This document shows positions 1-7,837 of a stretch of 41,601 bases of DNA, in pieces. Both the position numbers and the translations under genes were made by a program. The stretch is from Pirellulales bacterium (GTDB lineage Bacteria; Planctomycetota; Planctomycetia; Pirellulales; JAICIG01): contig DATLUO010000171.1 of assembly GCA_035533075.1 (NCBI GenBank), positions 1 to 41,601 on the forward strand, written 5' to 3'. Within the stretch, counting starts at the first letter, position 1; every line of letters starts with the position of its first letter. The notes under the pieces are model-generated. The model was given only the letters and a program-made list of their open reading frames with translations, was not told the origin of the DNA and ran no database searches.

Positions 1-2
1 GG

Positions 3-413
3 CGCTACCGATTGCCGACCGAGGCCGAGTGGGAGTACGCCTGCCGGGCCGGCAAGAGCGAGGCGTATCGCTGGAGCGCGCGGCGCACGCCCGACGACAA
101 GTCGGGCGAAGCGGCGGGCATCGAGCCGGCGCTCGCCGTGAGCAAGGTCGGGAGCTATCCGGCCAATGCGTTTGGGCTCCACGACATGCGGGGCAACGTC
201 TGGGAGTGGTGTGGCGACTGGTTCGATCGCACCTATTACGGCCGTTCGCCGGTGGACGACCCCCAGGGACCCGCCGAGGGCTACCTCAAGGTCGTCCGCG
301 GCGGCGACTGGATTTTTGTGGGCGAGCCATGTCGCATCAACTACCCCATCATGTCTCCCTGGCGAAAAAGCCCGTTCGTGGGCTTCCGCGTCGTGTGCGA
401 GGTGGGAGAATAG
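3..413 (+). CDS. SUMF1/FGE-type domain protein, C-terminal part (5' end outside window)
   Basis: The reading frame is open from the first bases and begins with a typical SUMF1 (formylglycine-generating-enzyme-like) motif, RLPTEAEWEYACRAG. It continues with GLHDMRGNVWEWCGDW and ends with VVRGGDW and GFRVV, the usual closing blocks of this fold. True FGE activates sulfatases by oxidising a cysteine with a pair of active-site cysteines near the C-terminus. Here only one cysteine (EPCR) is visible in that area, so a non-catalytic or differently acting SUMF1 paralogue is more likely than a real sulfatase activator. Only about 136 residues are present. The true start and any N-terminal kinase or signal region lie upstream of the window. 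Confidence 0.85.
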   Translation, partial: RYRLPTEAEWEYACRAGKSEAYRWSARRTPDDKSGEAAGIEPALAVSKVGSYPANAFGLHDMRGNVWEWCGDWFDRTYYGRSPVDDPQGPAEGYLKVVRGGDWIFVGEPCRINYPIMSPWRKSPFVGFRVVCEVGE

Positions 414-429
414 ACTTCACGCCATGGGT

Positions 430-567
430 GGTAAAGCTTCGCCGAACCCGGTACGCAGGCGCCGGACACCAACCCGAAGCGCCAGCGAGGAACGTGAAAA
501 GGCGGCAAAACCTCGCTTGCGCTTCGGGTTAGTGTGAAAATGGGAACGGGTTCGGCGAAGCTTTACC
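430..567. repeat. Nested palindromic element (MITE/REP-like)
   Basis: The outer arms, 430-450 and 547-567, are perfect 21-bp inverted repeats beginning GGTAAAGCTTCGCCGAACCC. Inside them lie near-perfect 20-bp arms (471-490 and 511-530) reading AACCCGAAGCG and its complement. The inner arm recurs as a single copy at 3082-3106. The element fills the gap between the SUMF1 gene and the next gene, whose ATG follows the right arm directly. Confidence 0.8.
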
Positions 568-798
568 ATGACTGAAGAGAGGCCCGAGCAAGAACATGAA
601 CTGACGCCGCGGGAAGTCCGGCAGTGGGCCGAATTTTGCTGCTGGACCACGCTGGCGCTGGCCCCGTTTCTCTACTGGGTCAACGGTCCCGCCGTTTCCA
701 CGGACCAGTTCGTCGTCAGAACGGCGCTTGTCGCGCTGGCGGCCGCGGGCGCCGGCACGCTTCGGCTCTTCGCCTGGCGCAATCGAGGCCGCAAGTAG
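568..798 (+). CDS. Small two-helix membrane protein, unknown function
   Basis: This 76-residue protein has an acidic N-terminus (MTEERPEQEHELTPREV) and two hydrophobic stretches at about residues 27-40 and 48-65. It ends in a basic tail (RNRGRK), which suggests a small inner-membrane protein. No family is recognised. The ATG abuts the right arm of the palindromic element, so any ribosome-binding site would lie within the repeat; the start is therefore uncertain. A strong hairpin terminator follows at 932-961. It could also be a chance frame, but its composition is protein-like. Confidence 0.5.
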   Translation: MTEERPEQEHELTPREVRQWAEFCCWTTLALAPFLYWVNGPAVSTDQFVVRTALVALAAAGAGTLRLFAWRNRGRK

Positions 799-931
799 GC
801 AATCGAGGGCCCGACAATCGGGCGTGCTCGACCTGAGAGATCAGCACCCATTGCTCCTCGCCTGTTGCCGCTCTTGATCGTCGTATCATGAGTCACATCA
901 CCGCAGCAATTCGCGCACCATGCATTGCGTT

Positions 932-961
932 GCCCCGGTGGTCGCTCACCGGGGCGTTTTC
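932..961 (+). terminator. Rho-independent terminator
   Basis: A 9-bp GC-rich stem, GCCCCGGTG (932-940) with CACCGGGGC (947-955), has a 6-nt loop and is followed by GTTTTCT. It fits the plus-strand gene ending at 798. It overlaps the stop codon of the convergent minus-strand gene, which lacks a T-run on its own side. Confidence 0.7.
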
Positions 962-2988
962 TCCCGGCCCGTTGCGCCAGGGACGTGGGCCTTCGGTGGC
1001 CAGGCAAACGTGAACAGATAGCCCTGCGTCGTCATGAAGTACGCTTCGCCGCGTTCGTCCTCGCCGAACGAGAACACCGGCATGACGTTGCCGGCGATCG
1101 GCCGATTGGCCGTCACCTGCTTCTTGGCCTCGTCGTACCACAGCGCATAGACTTTGCCGGTGATGTAGTCGGCGTAAAGATACGCGCCCGCTAGTTCAGG
1201 CACGCGCTTGCCGCGATACACGTGCCCGCCGGTGATCGACTTGCCGACGTCGTGGTGATACTCGAAGATCGGGTCGATCAAGTCGCGTCGCCCAGCGGCG
1301 CCCTTGGGCCGAAACGGGTGCTTCCCCTCGCGCAGGTTCCAGCCGTAATTGCCGCCGCGCTCGATCAAATCGACCTCTTCCCAAATATCTTGGCCGACGT
1401 CGGCGGCCCACAGCGTGCCCGTCTGGCGGTCGAAGGCCATCCGCCAGGGGTTCCGCACGCCATAGGCCCAGATTTCGCCGCGGGCGTCCTGGCGGCCGAC
1501 GAAGGGATTGTCTTTGGGGATGGAATACCGCTTGTCGCCCTGGCGGCGATCGACGTCGATCCGCAAGATCGATCCCAGCAGCGTCGCCAGGTTTTGGCCG
1601 TTGCCTTGCGGGTCGTCGCGCAGGCCGCCGTCGCCCAGCCCGATGTAAAGGTAACCGTCGGGTCCGAAGACCAGCGTCCCGCCGTTGTGGTTCCAATACG
1701 GCTGCGGGATGCGCAGGATCTCTTCTTCGGTCGCCGCGTCGGCCCGGTCCGGGTTGTCCTTCGACACGCGGAAACGCGAGACGACCGACGTGTGCGGCGT
1801 GTCGGTCGTGGTGTAATAAGCAAAGAACTCGCCGTTCGACTTATAGCGCGGGTGGAAGGCGAGTCCCAAAAAGCCCTCTTCATTCTCCTTGTCGTCGTAG
1901 CGGACGCGCGACTCGATATCCAAGAACACGCCCGGCCTGGCCGCGCTCTGCTTGTTGCCAAACACAAACACTTTGCCAAGCTGCGAGGCGACGAAAACGC
2001 GGTCCGTGCCGTCGCCCGCGTGCGTCAGTACCAGCGGCCGATTGAATTCCAGCCGCGGAAACGCCCGTTCGATCATCACGTCGAGCGGGCGTTCGTCGAG
2101 CTCCACGGCGGGAATGCCGGAAAGCTTGATCTCCGAAAGCGTGCCGGCTTTCATGTCGGGCACGAGCAATCGGCCGTGTGCCTCGTCGAGACAGAGATCG
2201 GCGGCCGACTCGAACTTGCCGATTTGCGTGGGGGCGTGGCTTTCGCGTCCGAGCACCGAGATTTCGCCCGTCGACCATTGGCTGATGTAAAGCTTGCCGT
2301 TCTTGTCGCGTGCCAGTCCGTCGCCGCCGGGATAGCCCGCCGCCTGCCGCACCATCTTGCCGTCGGCCAGGTTGATTCGCTGCAATTCGCCGGAGCCGAA
2401 ATCAAGCATCAAGAGGTGTTCCGGGCCGTCGCACAACAGGCCGTTGGGCCCGTTCAGGCCTTTTGCCCGCGAGGTATCGGTAACGACCGACACCTTTCCG
2501 TCGGACGAAATCCGCCACACGGCCCCTGCGCCGCCTTTCAGATCGCCCGAATCGGAGACATAGAGCGCGCCGGATTCGTCGGCACACAGATCGTTGAGAA
2601 ACCGCGGCCTGACGGGAAACTGGCCCACGCCGACGAACACGGTGGCCTGACCCTTGTCGTCGATTTGCCAGACGCCCCGTTTGTCGGCGACGAACAAGGC
2701 GTTGTTGGCGAAGACCATTCCTTTGGGATCGTCGAGGCCCTTGGCAAAGGACCTGGCCGTGTTGCCGGCAAGCACCATGACCGCCCCATCGCCGTCTTTG
2801 TCAAACTCGCCGAGGGTGGTGACGTAGATGCGGCCCTCCCAACCGAGCGCGACTGACTCGGGGTTCTTCAGTCCTGTTGCCAGCACGGCGGCGGGCGACT
2901 CAGCGGCTAGGACCTGCGAGCCGTTCAAACAGAGCACGATCAAGAAGCTGAACTTGCAAAAATGCGACAGAAACTTCGGGCGATTCAC
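946..2988 (-). CDS. Secreted PQQ-dependent sugar dehydrogenase-like protein with N-terminal SMP-30/NHL-type propeller
   Basis: The protein has about 680 residues. The chosen GTG start gives VNRPKFLSHFCKF and a hydrophobic signal peptide ending near LAAES; an ATG at 3075 would add 29 residues coded by a repeat. Residues of about 35-290 form an SMP-30/gluconolactonase-like propeller (NGPNGLLCDG, GDGLARDKNGKLYIS). The C-terminal half is a glucose/sorbosone dehydrogenase domain, with EGFLGLAFHP, the catalytic-type NHNGG, GPDGYLYIGLGDGG, GSILRIDVD and GVRNPWR. The family oxidises sugars or related substrates with pyrroloquinoline quinone in the periplasm. The fusion of two propellers is seen directly; the substrate is unknown. 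It is transcribed away from the metal island. Confidence 0.85.
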   Translation of the reverse strand: MNRPKFLSHFCKFSFLIVLCLNGSQVLAAESPAAVLATGLKNPESVALGWEGRIYVTTLGEFDKDGDGAVMVLAGNTARSFAKGLDDPKGMVFANNALFVADKRGVWQIDDKGQATVFVGVGQFPVRPRFLNDLCADESGALYVSDSGDLKGGAGAVWRISSDGKVSVVTDTSRAKGLNGPNGLLCDGPEHLLMLDFGSGELQRINLADGKMVRQAAGYPGGDGLARDKNGKLYISQWSTGEISVLGRESHAPTQIGKFESAADLCLDEAHGRLLVPDMKAGTLSEIKLSGIPAVELDERPLDVMIERAFPRLEFNRPLVLTHAGDGTDRVFVASQLGKVFVFGNKQSAARPGVFLDIESRVRYDDKENEEGFLGLAFHPRYKSNGEFFAYYTTTDTPHTSVVSRFRVSKDNPDRADAATEEEILRIPQPYWNHNGGTLVFGPDGYLYIGLGDGGLRDDPQGNGQNLATLLGSILRIDVDRRQGDKRYSIPKDNPFVGRQDARGEIWAYGVRNPWRMAFDRQTGTLWAADVGQDIWEEVDLIERGGNYGWNLREGKHPFRPKGAAGRRDLIDPIFEYHHDVGKSITGGHVYRGKRVPELAGAYLYADYITGKVYALWYDEAKKQVTANRPIAGNVMPVFSFGEDERGEAYFMTTQGYLFTFAWPPKAHVPGATGREKTPR

Positions 2989-3081
2989 GTAGACGTCCCT
3001 CGTAGGGTTGAACAACGGTGCAAGTGACGAGCGTAACCCGCCAACCCGTCCTCCGCCAGAGGGCATCGGTGGCATGACTTG

Positions 3082-3106
3082 CCTCGCTGACGCTTCGGGT
3101 TAGTGT
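3082..3106. repeat. Single copy of the CTTCGGGTTAGTGT repeat
   Basis: The sequence CCTCGCTGACGCTTCGGGTT plus AGTGT matches 511-535 with two differences and matches 468-490 in inverse orientation. It lies just upstream of the sugar dehydrogenase gene and explains why an upstream-extended start is doubtful. Confidence 0.7.
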
Positions 3107-3211
3107 CTTCAAAAACCCCACGCACCGCGGCAACCTTGGGCGATACTTGACTGCTGTGTTGCCAAAGGCTATTCTGTCGGGCGTGTACAGTCGACTTCAC
3201 GGCGGTGAAGA

Positions 3212-3649
3212 ATGAGGTGTGTTCGGCCAATTCGCATTTCCGCGCTGGGCGTCGTGTGCTTGGCAGCCAATTGGTTGGCCGAAGCGACGGTGCTGGCGAG
3301 TTGCGGCGATTACGTGATGGTGGGCGGCCATGCTCAACACGGCCACTCGCCCGCGGGACATTTCGCGCCCGTCTCCACCGGCACAGACGGTCACGCCGCC
3401 GCCGGTCATCGCGGCGAGCGGTTGCCATGTCACGGGCCAAATTGCTCCCGCCGCTCGGCTCCCGACCCCCAGCCGCCGGTTACGCCGCCCACCCATCATC
3501 ACGATTGGGGTTGGACGACGGACGCGACCCCGGAGGTTATCGTCAAGCCGCTCGGCTTCGTTATCTGGCAGCCAATCCCTGCCACGCTTCTTAGGACCGA
3601 TCTGGTCTTTCGCCCACCTCGGCGCACGGGTCATGCCGTCGTTGGCTGA
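3212..3649 (+). CDS. His/Cys-rich secreted protein with CGDYVMVGGH motif (copy 1)
   Basis: This 145-residue protein has a signal peptide (MRCVRPIRIS, a hydrophobic core, then a cleavage-like LAS). The mature protein begins SCGDYVMVGGH, runs into a His-rich stretch (HAQHGHSPAGH, DGHAAAGH) and has a CHGPNC block followed by Pro-rich and HHH sequence. A paralogue at 5191-5559 shares the signal region, CGDYVMVGGH and CHGPNC. No characterised family is recognised. The clustering of His and Cys suggests metal binding outside the cytoplasm, an inference supported by the downstream CusBA-type genes. Its last 60 residues do not match copy 2. Confidence 0.7.
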   Translation: MRCVRPIRISALGVVCLAANWLAEATVLASCGDYVMVGGHAQHGHSPAGHFAPVSTGTDGHAAAGHRGERLPCHGPNCSRRSAPDPQPPVTPPTHHHDWGWTTDATPEVIVKPLGFVIWQPIPATLLRTDLVFRPPRRTGHAVVG

Positions 3650-3793
3650 CCTGTTTTGACAGTCACGATACCGACGGTGCTCGGATACTCCTAGATCGCG
3701 TCCCTGCGCGTCCCCGACGCGCTGGCGCGCGTACGCCCGTTTGAGGCTGCGCTTCGCATTGGTTCTTGAACTCACGGAACTTCCACCCCAGGC

Positions 3794-3830
3794 CCCGCCG
3801 CGCACGCGTGCGGCGGGAATGAGCTTTTTA
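3794..3830 (+). terminator. GC-rich hairpin with T-run ahead of the DUF1559 gene
   Basis: CCCGCCGC (3794-3801) pairs with GCGGCGGG (3810-3817) and is followed within a few bases by CTTTTTATTCTTT. It could terminate transcription from the His/Cys-rich gene or act as an attenuator in the DUF1559 leader, since the next ATG is only 27 bases further on. Confidence 0.5.
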
Positions 3831-3856
3831 TTCTTTCGATCTTATATGGTGCAATC

Positions 3857-5047
3857 ATGCCACGTTCTCGTCATGCTTTTACCCTCATCGAACTGTTGGT
3901 CGTCATCAGCATCATCGGCATGCTGATTGGTCTCTTGCTCCCCGCCGTGCAGCAGGCCCGCGAGGCCGGCCGCCGCAATACCTGCAACAACAACCTGCAC
4001 AACCTGGGCATCGCCCTGCAGAACTTCGCCAGCAAGAGCGGCGGGCGGCTGCCCGGCTGGCGCGAGAATATGACCTTGGCGCCCGAGCCGGTGCTCCAGG
4101 GGAATTCCATTCCGCAATATCCGGTGAGCTGGGTCGTGCCGCTGTTGCCATTCGTCGAACGAACGGACCTTTATGCTCTCTGGCGCAACGGCAGTTTTCT
4201 CACGGCCAATCCGATGGGTTCGTCGCCGAATCCATCGATCGATCCGACGATCCAAGGCTATCTCACGCTGCTTGTTTGCCCGAGCAACCCGGCGACGCAG
4301 ACTATTCCGCCGCCCTGCGCCTACGTGGTGAACGCCGGGCAAAAGGACACCGAGGCCATGTTTGCGGGCGGCATGGGCGGGATGCAAACGATGGCGGTCT
4401 CGGCCGATTACGCGGCCAACGGCGTGTTCTTCGACTGCTTCCAAGACTCGATGCAGTCGATGATGCTCGACATTCCCATGGCCCAGACGTGCAACATGGG
4501 CCCGCAGGTCGACATGACCATGGACTATCTCACGGTGCATGACGGCACGTCGCTGACCTTGATGCTCTCGGAGAACCTCAACGCGGGCAGCTATTGCGAT
4601 CCCAACGCTCAAGGACTGGCCGACTCGAGCATGGGCGGCGGCGGAATGGGCGGCATGGGGAGTAATCTGCCGTTCGCCGTGCTCGAACCGCTGCAAGGCT
4701 TCGTTTGGTGGGGCGACATGGACGCGGGCGGCAACACCACGCCACCTTACGCGGCGGGCGTGCAATATGGCCGGATCAACGGCCCGTCCGATGTGGCATC
4801 GAACAATAACCCAAACTACCCCTATACGAATGCCCGGCCCTCCAGCAATCATCCCAGCGGCGTGAACATGCTCTACTGCGACGGCCACGGCCGTTTCATG
4901 TCGCAGGACGTCGATTACCGGGTTTTCTGCCTGCTGATGAGCAGTTGGGGCCGGCAGGCGATGCCGCCCGGAGCGATGGCCGCACCCAACACGACCGTTT
5001 GGAACTACCTGCGCACCGCCGTCGTCGACGAAAGCGCGGTCCAATGA
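3857..5047 (+). CDS. DUF1559 pseudopilin-like protein, Met-rich
   Basis: The 396-residue protein starts with a type IV prepilin-like signal ([20 protein letters not shown]), the planctomycete DUF1559 hallmark. The body has the usual family blocks, such as [16 protein letters not shown], and the closing [22 protein letters not shown]1559 proteins are thought to be assembled or exported like pseudopilins; their roles are mostly unknown. Unusually, residues of about 168-268 hold some 16 methionines in clusters ([22 protein letters not shown]) plus several cysteines, reminiscent of Met motifs that bind Cu(I) or Ag(I). It follows the His/Cys-rich gene and precedes a second copy of the same gene pair. 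Confidence 0.9.
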   Translation: MPRSRHAFTLIELLVVISIIGMLIGLLLPAVQQAREAGRRNTCNNNLHNLGIALQNFASKSGGRLPGWRENMTLAPEPVLQGNSIPQYPVSWVVPLLPFVERTDLYALWRNGSFLTANPMGSSPNPSIDPTIQGYLTLLVCPSNPATQTIPPPCAYVVNAGQKDTEAMFAGGMGGMQTMAVSADYAANGVFFDCFQDSMQSMMLDIPMAQTCNMGPQVDMTMDYLTVHDGTSLTLMLSENLNAGSYCDPNAQGLADSSMGGGGMGGMGSNLPFAVLEPLQGFVWWGDMDAGGNTTPPYAAGVQYGRINGPSDVASNNNPNYPYTNARPSSNHPSGVNMLYCDGHGRFMSQDVDYRVFCLLMSSWGRQAMPPGAMAAPNTTVWNYLRTAVVDESAVQ

Positions 5048-5190
5048 ATGTCGCCATTCTCCAAAAAAAGGGTTCCGGCCGCTTGATTTGTGCAAATCCG
5101 TTTGTTAGGATGGCGGGCGAAATCGGGTTTCTCTTTCGATCTTGGTTGGGCCTTCCATCGGCCCCGCGTGCGATGCTTGTCGGCAAACCA

Positions 5191-5559
5191 ATGCGACTGG
5201 GGCAGCTTGTGCGGATGAGTGTCGTGCTCGCCGCGGCGGTCGCGTTGTCGACGTCGTTCGATGCCAAGACCGCCGTTGCAAGCTGCGGCGACTACGTGAT
5301 GGTCGGCGGCCACGGGCATGCCAACCACGACCATTCGATGCCCGGCACACCTACCTGCCACGGCCCGAACTGTCACCGGCAGGCACCGTTGCCCGTGCCG
5401 CCCACGAAGGGGTTGCCGAACATGCCGCCGGCCGATGCAGCGTGCTGGCGGCAGGGCGATGGTCCATCGCGACCGCCGTTGTGCGGCCGGCTTATTGAGG
5501 AGCGTCTTTCTTTGGCAGACGGGCATTCTCTGCCGCTGCTGCGGCCTCCGTGTCTCTGA
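5191..5559 (+). CDS. His/Cys-rich secreted protein with CGDYVMVGGH motif (copy 2)
   Basis: This 122-residue protein starts at MRLGQLVRMS, chosen because this signal peptide lines up with that of copy 1; in-frame ATGs also exist at 5044, 5110 and 5173. The mature part begins SCGDYVMVGGHGHANHDHS and contains CHGPNCH. It is Pro-rich and ends with a Leu/Arg-rich tail. A further shared patch (TTTGAGGCTGCGC) lies downstream of both copies, at 3741 and 5596, indicating duplication of more than the coding region. A metal-binding role is inferred from the clustered His and Cys and from context. Confidence 0.65.
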   Translation: MRLGQLVRMSVVLAAAVALSTSFDAKTAVASCGDYVMVGGHGHANHDHSMPGTPTCHGPNCHRQAPLPVPPTKGLPNMPPADAACWRQGDGPSRPPLCGRLIEERLSLADGHSLPLLRPPCL

Positions 5560-5828
5560 TCGATCGCGCGTCTGGGCCCGTTTAGCCAACGCCGTTTGAG
5601 GCTGCGCGCTAGACCATGCTCCGTCGCGGGAGCCCTTTCAAACGTGTGACGGCACGCCATCTTCGGCTGCCGCAGCACGGCTGATGCGAGGTGCCTCGCG
5701 CGTTTGTGTAGCCGCCCGGACCCATCTGCCGTAACTCTGCGCCAGCGGGCGCAGCGTCGCGAGCGCACGCCGCGCTCGCGCATCGATCGAATTCAAGACA
5801 CCCATCCTATTCGAAAGAGAGACGTTTT

Positions 5829-6158
5829 ATGCCTCGTTCCCAACGACGTCCGGCCGTGGCGGCTACCTACGCCGGCGTGCTGGAAAAGCTGCTGCCGCGA
5901 CTGGAGGAGTTGCTCTGCGGCCGACTCCAACGGCTGGAAGCCAAAGTGGCCGTGCATGAATCGCGGCACGGTCTGTCCGCGGTCTGCGCAGATTCGCAGG
6001 CCATGATGAAAACCCGATGCCCCGTCGACGCCGACCTCGGCGCCGGCACTCCCTCGGTCATTGTACTTGGCGCGCGGCTCAGGTCCGACCAGCGATATTG
6101 TCGCACCTTGATTTATCGCGTGGCCACGATCTTCCGTGCCAAGCTGAAACGCGCGTAA
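5829..6158 (+). CDS. Small hypothetical protein
   Basis: This 109-residue basic protein starts MPRSQRRPAVAATYAGVLEKL. It has an amphipathic Leu/Glu-rich helix at about residues 18-40 and four scattered cysteines. There is no signal peptide or recognisable domain. A purine-rich GAAAGAGAGA stretch before the ATG could serve as a ribosome-binding site. It lies between copy 2 of the His/Cys-rich gene and the second DUF1559 gene, a place with no gene in copy 1. A hairpin terminator follows directly. It may be a real lineage-specific gene or a chance frame. Confidence 0.4.
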   Translation: MPRSQRRPAVAATYAGVLEKLLPRLEELLCGRLQRLEAKVAVHESRHGLSAVCADSQAMMKTRCPVDADLGAGTPSVIVLGARLRSDQRYCRTLIYRVATIFRAKLKRA

Positions 6159-6169
6159 AAACCGGCCTG

Positions 6170-6212
6170 AAAACCGGCGGTTGCGGTGCGCTCCGCCCGG
6201 CCGCCGGTTTTC
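6170..6212 (+). terminator. Hairpin with 11-bp stem and TTTT
   Basis: AAAACCGGCGG (6170-6180) pairs with CCGCCGGTTTT (6201-6211) around a 20-nt GC-rich loop. It follows the small gene at 5829-6158 and sits in the leader of the second DUF1559 gene, as the hairpin at 3794 does in the first module. Confidence 0.6.
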
Positions 6213-6275
6213 GGGGTGGCACTGATTCGAACGGTCCCTCATACCCAGAGTTTTTTTGAAGACAAGGTGATTCGT

Positions 6276-7322
6276 ATGTTGCGTCATCGAAACGGTTTTA
6301 CCCTGGTCGAGTTGCTGGTGGTCATCGCCATCATCGGCATTTTGATCGCTTTGTTATTGCCGGCGGTGCAGGCCGCCCGCGAATCGGCCCGACGCGCCCA
6401 GTGCGTCAACAACCTCAAGCAGATCGGCATCGCCATCAACAACTACCACGACATTCACAAATCCTTGATGTTCGGCAAGGGCCCCAGTTGGCCCGCCCCC
6501 ATACCCGTCTACGCACGCTGGTCGCAGCACGCCATGCTGCTGCCGATGATCGAGCAGCAAGCACTGTATGACAGCCTCGACTTCCGCTGGCCGCCGGCGA
6601 CGCCGGGCATGGCCGGCGTGATCAATTTCATGCCTCCCTACTCCAATCCCAACGGCATCAACAACCTGGCCTGTACGGTGCGCGTGCCCGGCTTCTTCTG
6701 CCCCTCCGATGGCACCCAGGTGAATCCAAACTGGCCGGGTCAGAATAACTATGCGGCGAACCAGGGAAGCTGGCTCTGCGACCGTCTCGACGACCAAGAC
6801 CCGAACGCCATCATCGCGCCCGGCGAGGCGCAATCGGGCATCTTCGGCTATTTGAGCCATGTTCGCTTTGCCGCGATTCTGGACGGGCTGAGCAACACGG
6901 CGCTGTTCAGCGAAAAGATCCGCGGCAACGGATCTCCGAACCCGCGCAGCGACATGTTCATTATCCCTAACCAGACGTCGCTGCTGGCGACCTGGCAGAC
7001 CTGCAATGCCATCGTTCCGGCGACCGCCACGCCCCTGACGAGCAAATGGGGGGCGAGCTGGTGCATGGGTGAAAACTGCTGCACGCAGTACAACCACGTG
7101 GCCGGGCCCAACCAGTTTACCTGCGGCGGCATCGGCTTCCCCGGCACGATGAGCAACATGTCGATGCAGGTCTCGCCGGGAAGCCGTCATCCGGGCGGGG
7201 TCAATCTGTGCATGGTCGACGGCTCGGTGCGGTTCGAAAGCGAGAACGTCGACGTATGGACCTGGCGGGCCATCGGGACGCGCGCCGGAGAGGAAGCCCT
7301 CAACCTGGCATCGCAGCCCTAG
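6276..7322 (+). CDS. DUF1559 pseudopilin-like protein (second copy)
   Basis: The ATG at 6276 has a good AAGGTGA Shine-Dalgarno at 6264-6270. The 348-residue product begins MLRHRNGFTLVELLVVIAII, then the family blocks AARESARRAQCVNNLKQIGI and, near the C-terminus, SPGSRHPGGVNLCMVDGSVRF. It is a standard-length DUF1559 protein without the methionine clusters of its relative at 3857. The lipoprotein gene starts 20 bases after its stop, so it is likely the first gene of an operon running into the CusBA-type genes. Its function is unknown; a surface or periplasmic structural role is inferred. Confidence 0.92.
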   Translation: MLRHRNGFTLVELLVVIAIIGILIALLLPAVQAARESARRAQCVNNLKQIGIAINNYHDIHKSLMFGKGPSWPAPIPVYARWSQHAMLLPMIEQQALYDSLDFRWPPATPGMAGVINFMPPYSNPNGINNLACTVRVPGFFCPSDGTQVNPNWPGQNNYAANQGSWLCDRLDDQDPNAIIAPGEAQSGIFGYLSHVRFAAILDGLSNTALFSEKIRGNGSPNPRSDMFIIPNQTSLLATWQTCNAIVPATATPLTSKWGASWCMGENCCTQYNHVAGPNQFTCGGIGFPGTMSNMSMQVSPGSRHPGGVNLCMVDGSVRFESENVDVWTWRAIGTRAGEEALNLASQP

Positions 7323-7342
7323 CGCAGCTTGGAGGTGACGAG

Positions 7343-7837
7343 ATGACGCGGCGATGGTCGATCGTGGAATTGGCGCTGGCGGCGCTGCTGTTGCCTTGCG
7401 TGGCGGCGTGCGGCCGGCCATCGGGCTACGAGCGCTACGTGCCCAGCGCCGAACGGGCTCAGGAGGCGCTCGACCAGGTGTTGGCAGCCTGGAAGAGTGG
7501 TGAAACCGTGGAACCGCTGACGTTGAAATCGGCGCCGATCACCGTTCGCGTGGCCGACTCGACTCGGCGACCGGGTCAACGTTTGGTCGCCTACGATCTC
7601 TTGGGCGAGGTGTCTGGCGAAGGCCCGCGGACGTTCGTGGTGCGGCTCAATCTCGACGATCCCAGCGACGAGCAAGAGGTGCGTTATTACCTGGTCGGGA
7701 TCGACCCTCTATGGGTCTTTCGTCAGGAAGACTACGACGCCGTGGCCCACTGGGACGCTTGCGCGGGGGCGGAGGAGGGAGCGAGAGAGACGGAGCGAAG
7801 GAAAGACGGAGAAAGGGGGAGAGAATCTACGAGATGA
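7343..7837 (+). CDS. Small lipoprotein, relative of the one at 13854
   Basis: GGAGGTGAC at 7331-7339 is a near-ideal ribosome-binding site. The 164-residue protein has a lipoprotein signal (LLPCVAACGRP) and the blocks YVPSAERAQEALDQ, LAAWKSGE, LVAYDLLG and GIDPLWVFRQEDY. The lipoprotein at 13854-14246 carries the same blocks, so the pair are paralogues flanking the CusBA-type genes. The last 20 or so residues are low-complexity Glu/Arg coded by a purine-rich tract that looks like an addition. Its TGA overlaps the ATG of the adaptor gene (ATGA), indicating translational coupling. An envelope role linked to the exporter is inferred. Confidence 0.8.
   Translation: MTRRWSIVELALAALLLPCVAACGRPSGYERYVPSAERAQEALDQVLAAWKSGETVEPLTLKSAPITVRVADSTRRPGQRLVAYDLLGEVSGEGPRTFVVRLNLDDPSDEQEVRYYLVGIDPLWVFRQEDYDAVAHWDACAGAEEGARETERRKDGERGRESTR

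Noticed and set aside
1222-2856. Open frame on the plus strand opposite the sugar dehydrogenase gene
   Set aside because: No recognisable domain, while the minus strand shows clear dehydrogenase motifs and a signal peptide.
3656-3690. TTGACA at 3656-3661 considered as a -35 box
   Set aside because: No acceptable -10 at 16-18 bases; the nearest candidate is about 22 bases away.
3842-5095. Open frame on the minus strand opposite the first DUF1559 gene
   Set aside because: His/Arg-rich antisense translation without domain; the plus strand has a classic prepilin-type start.
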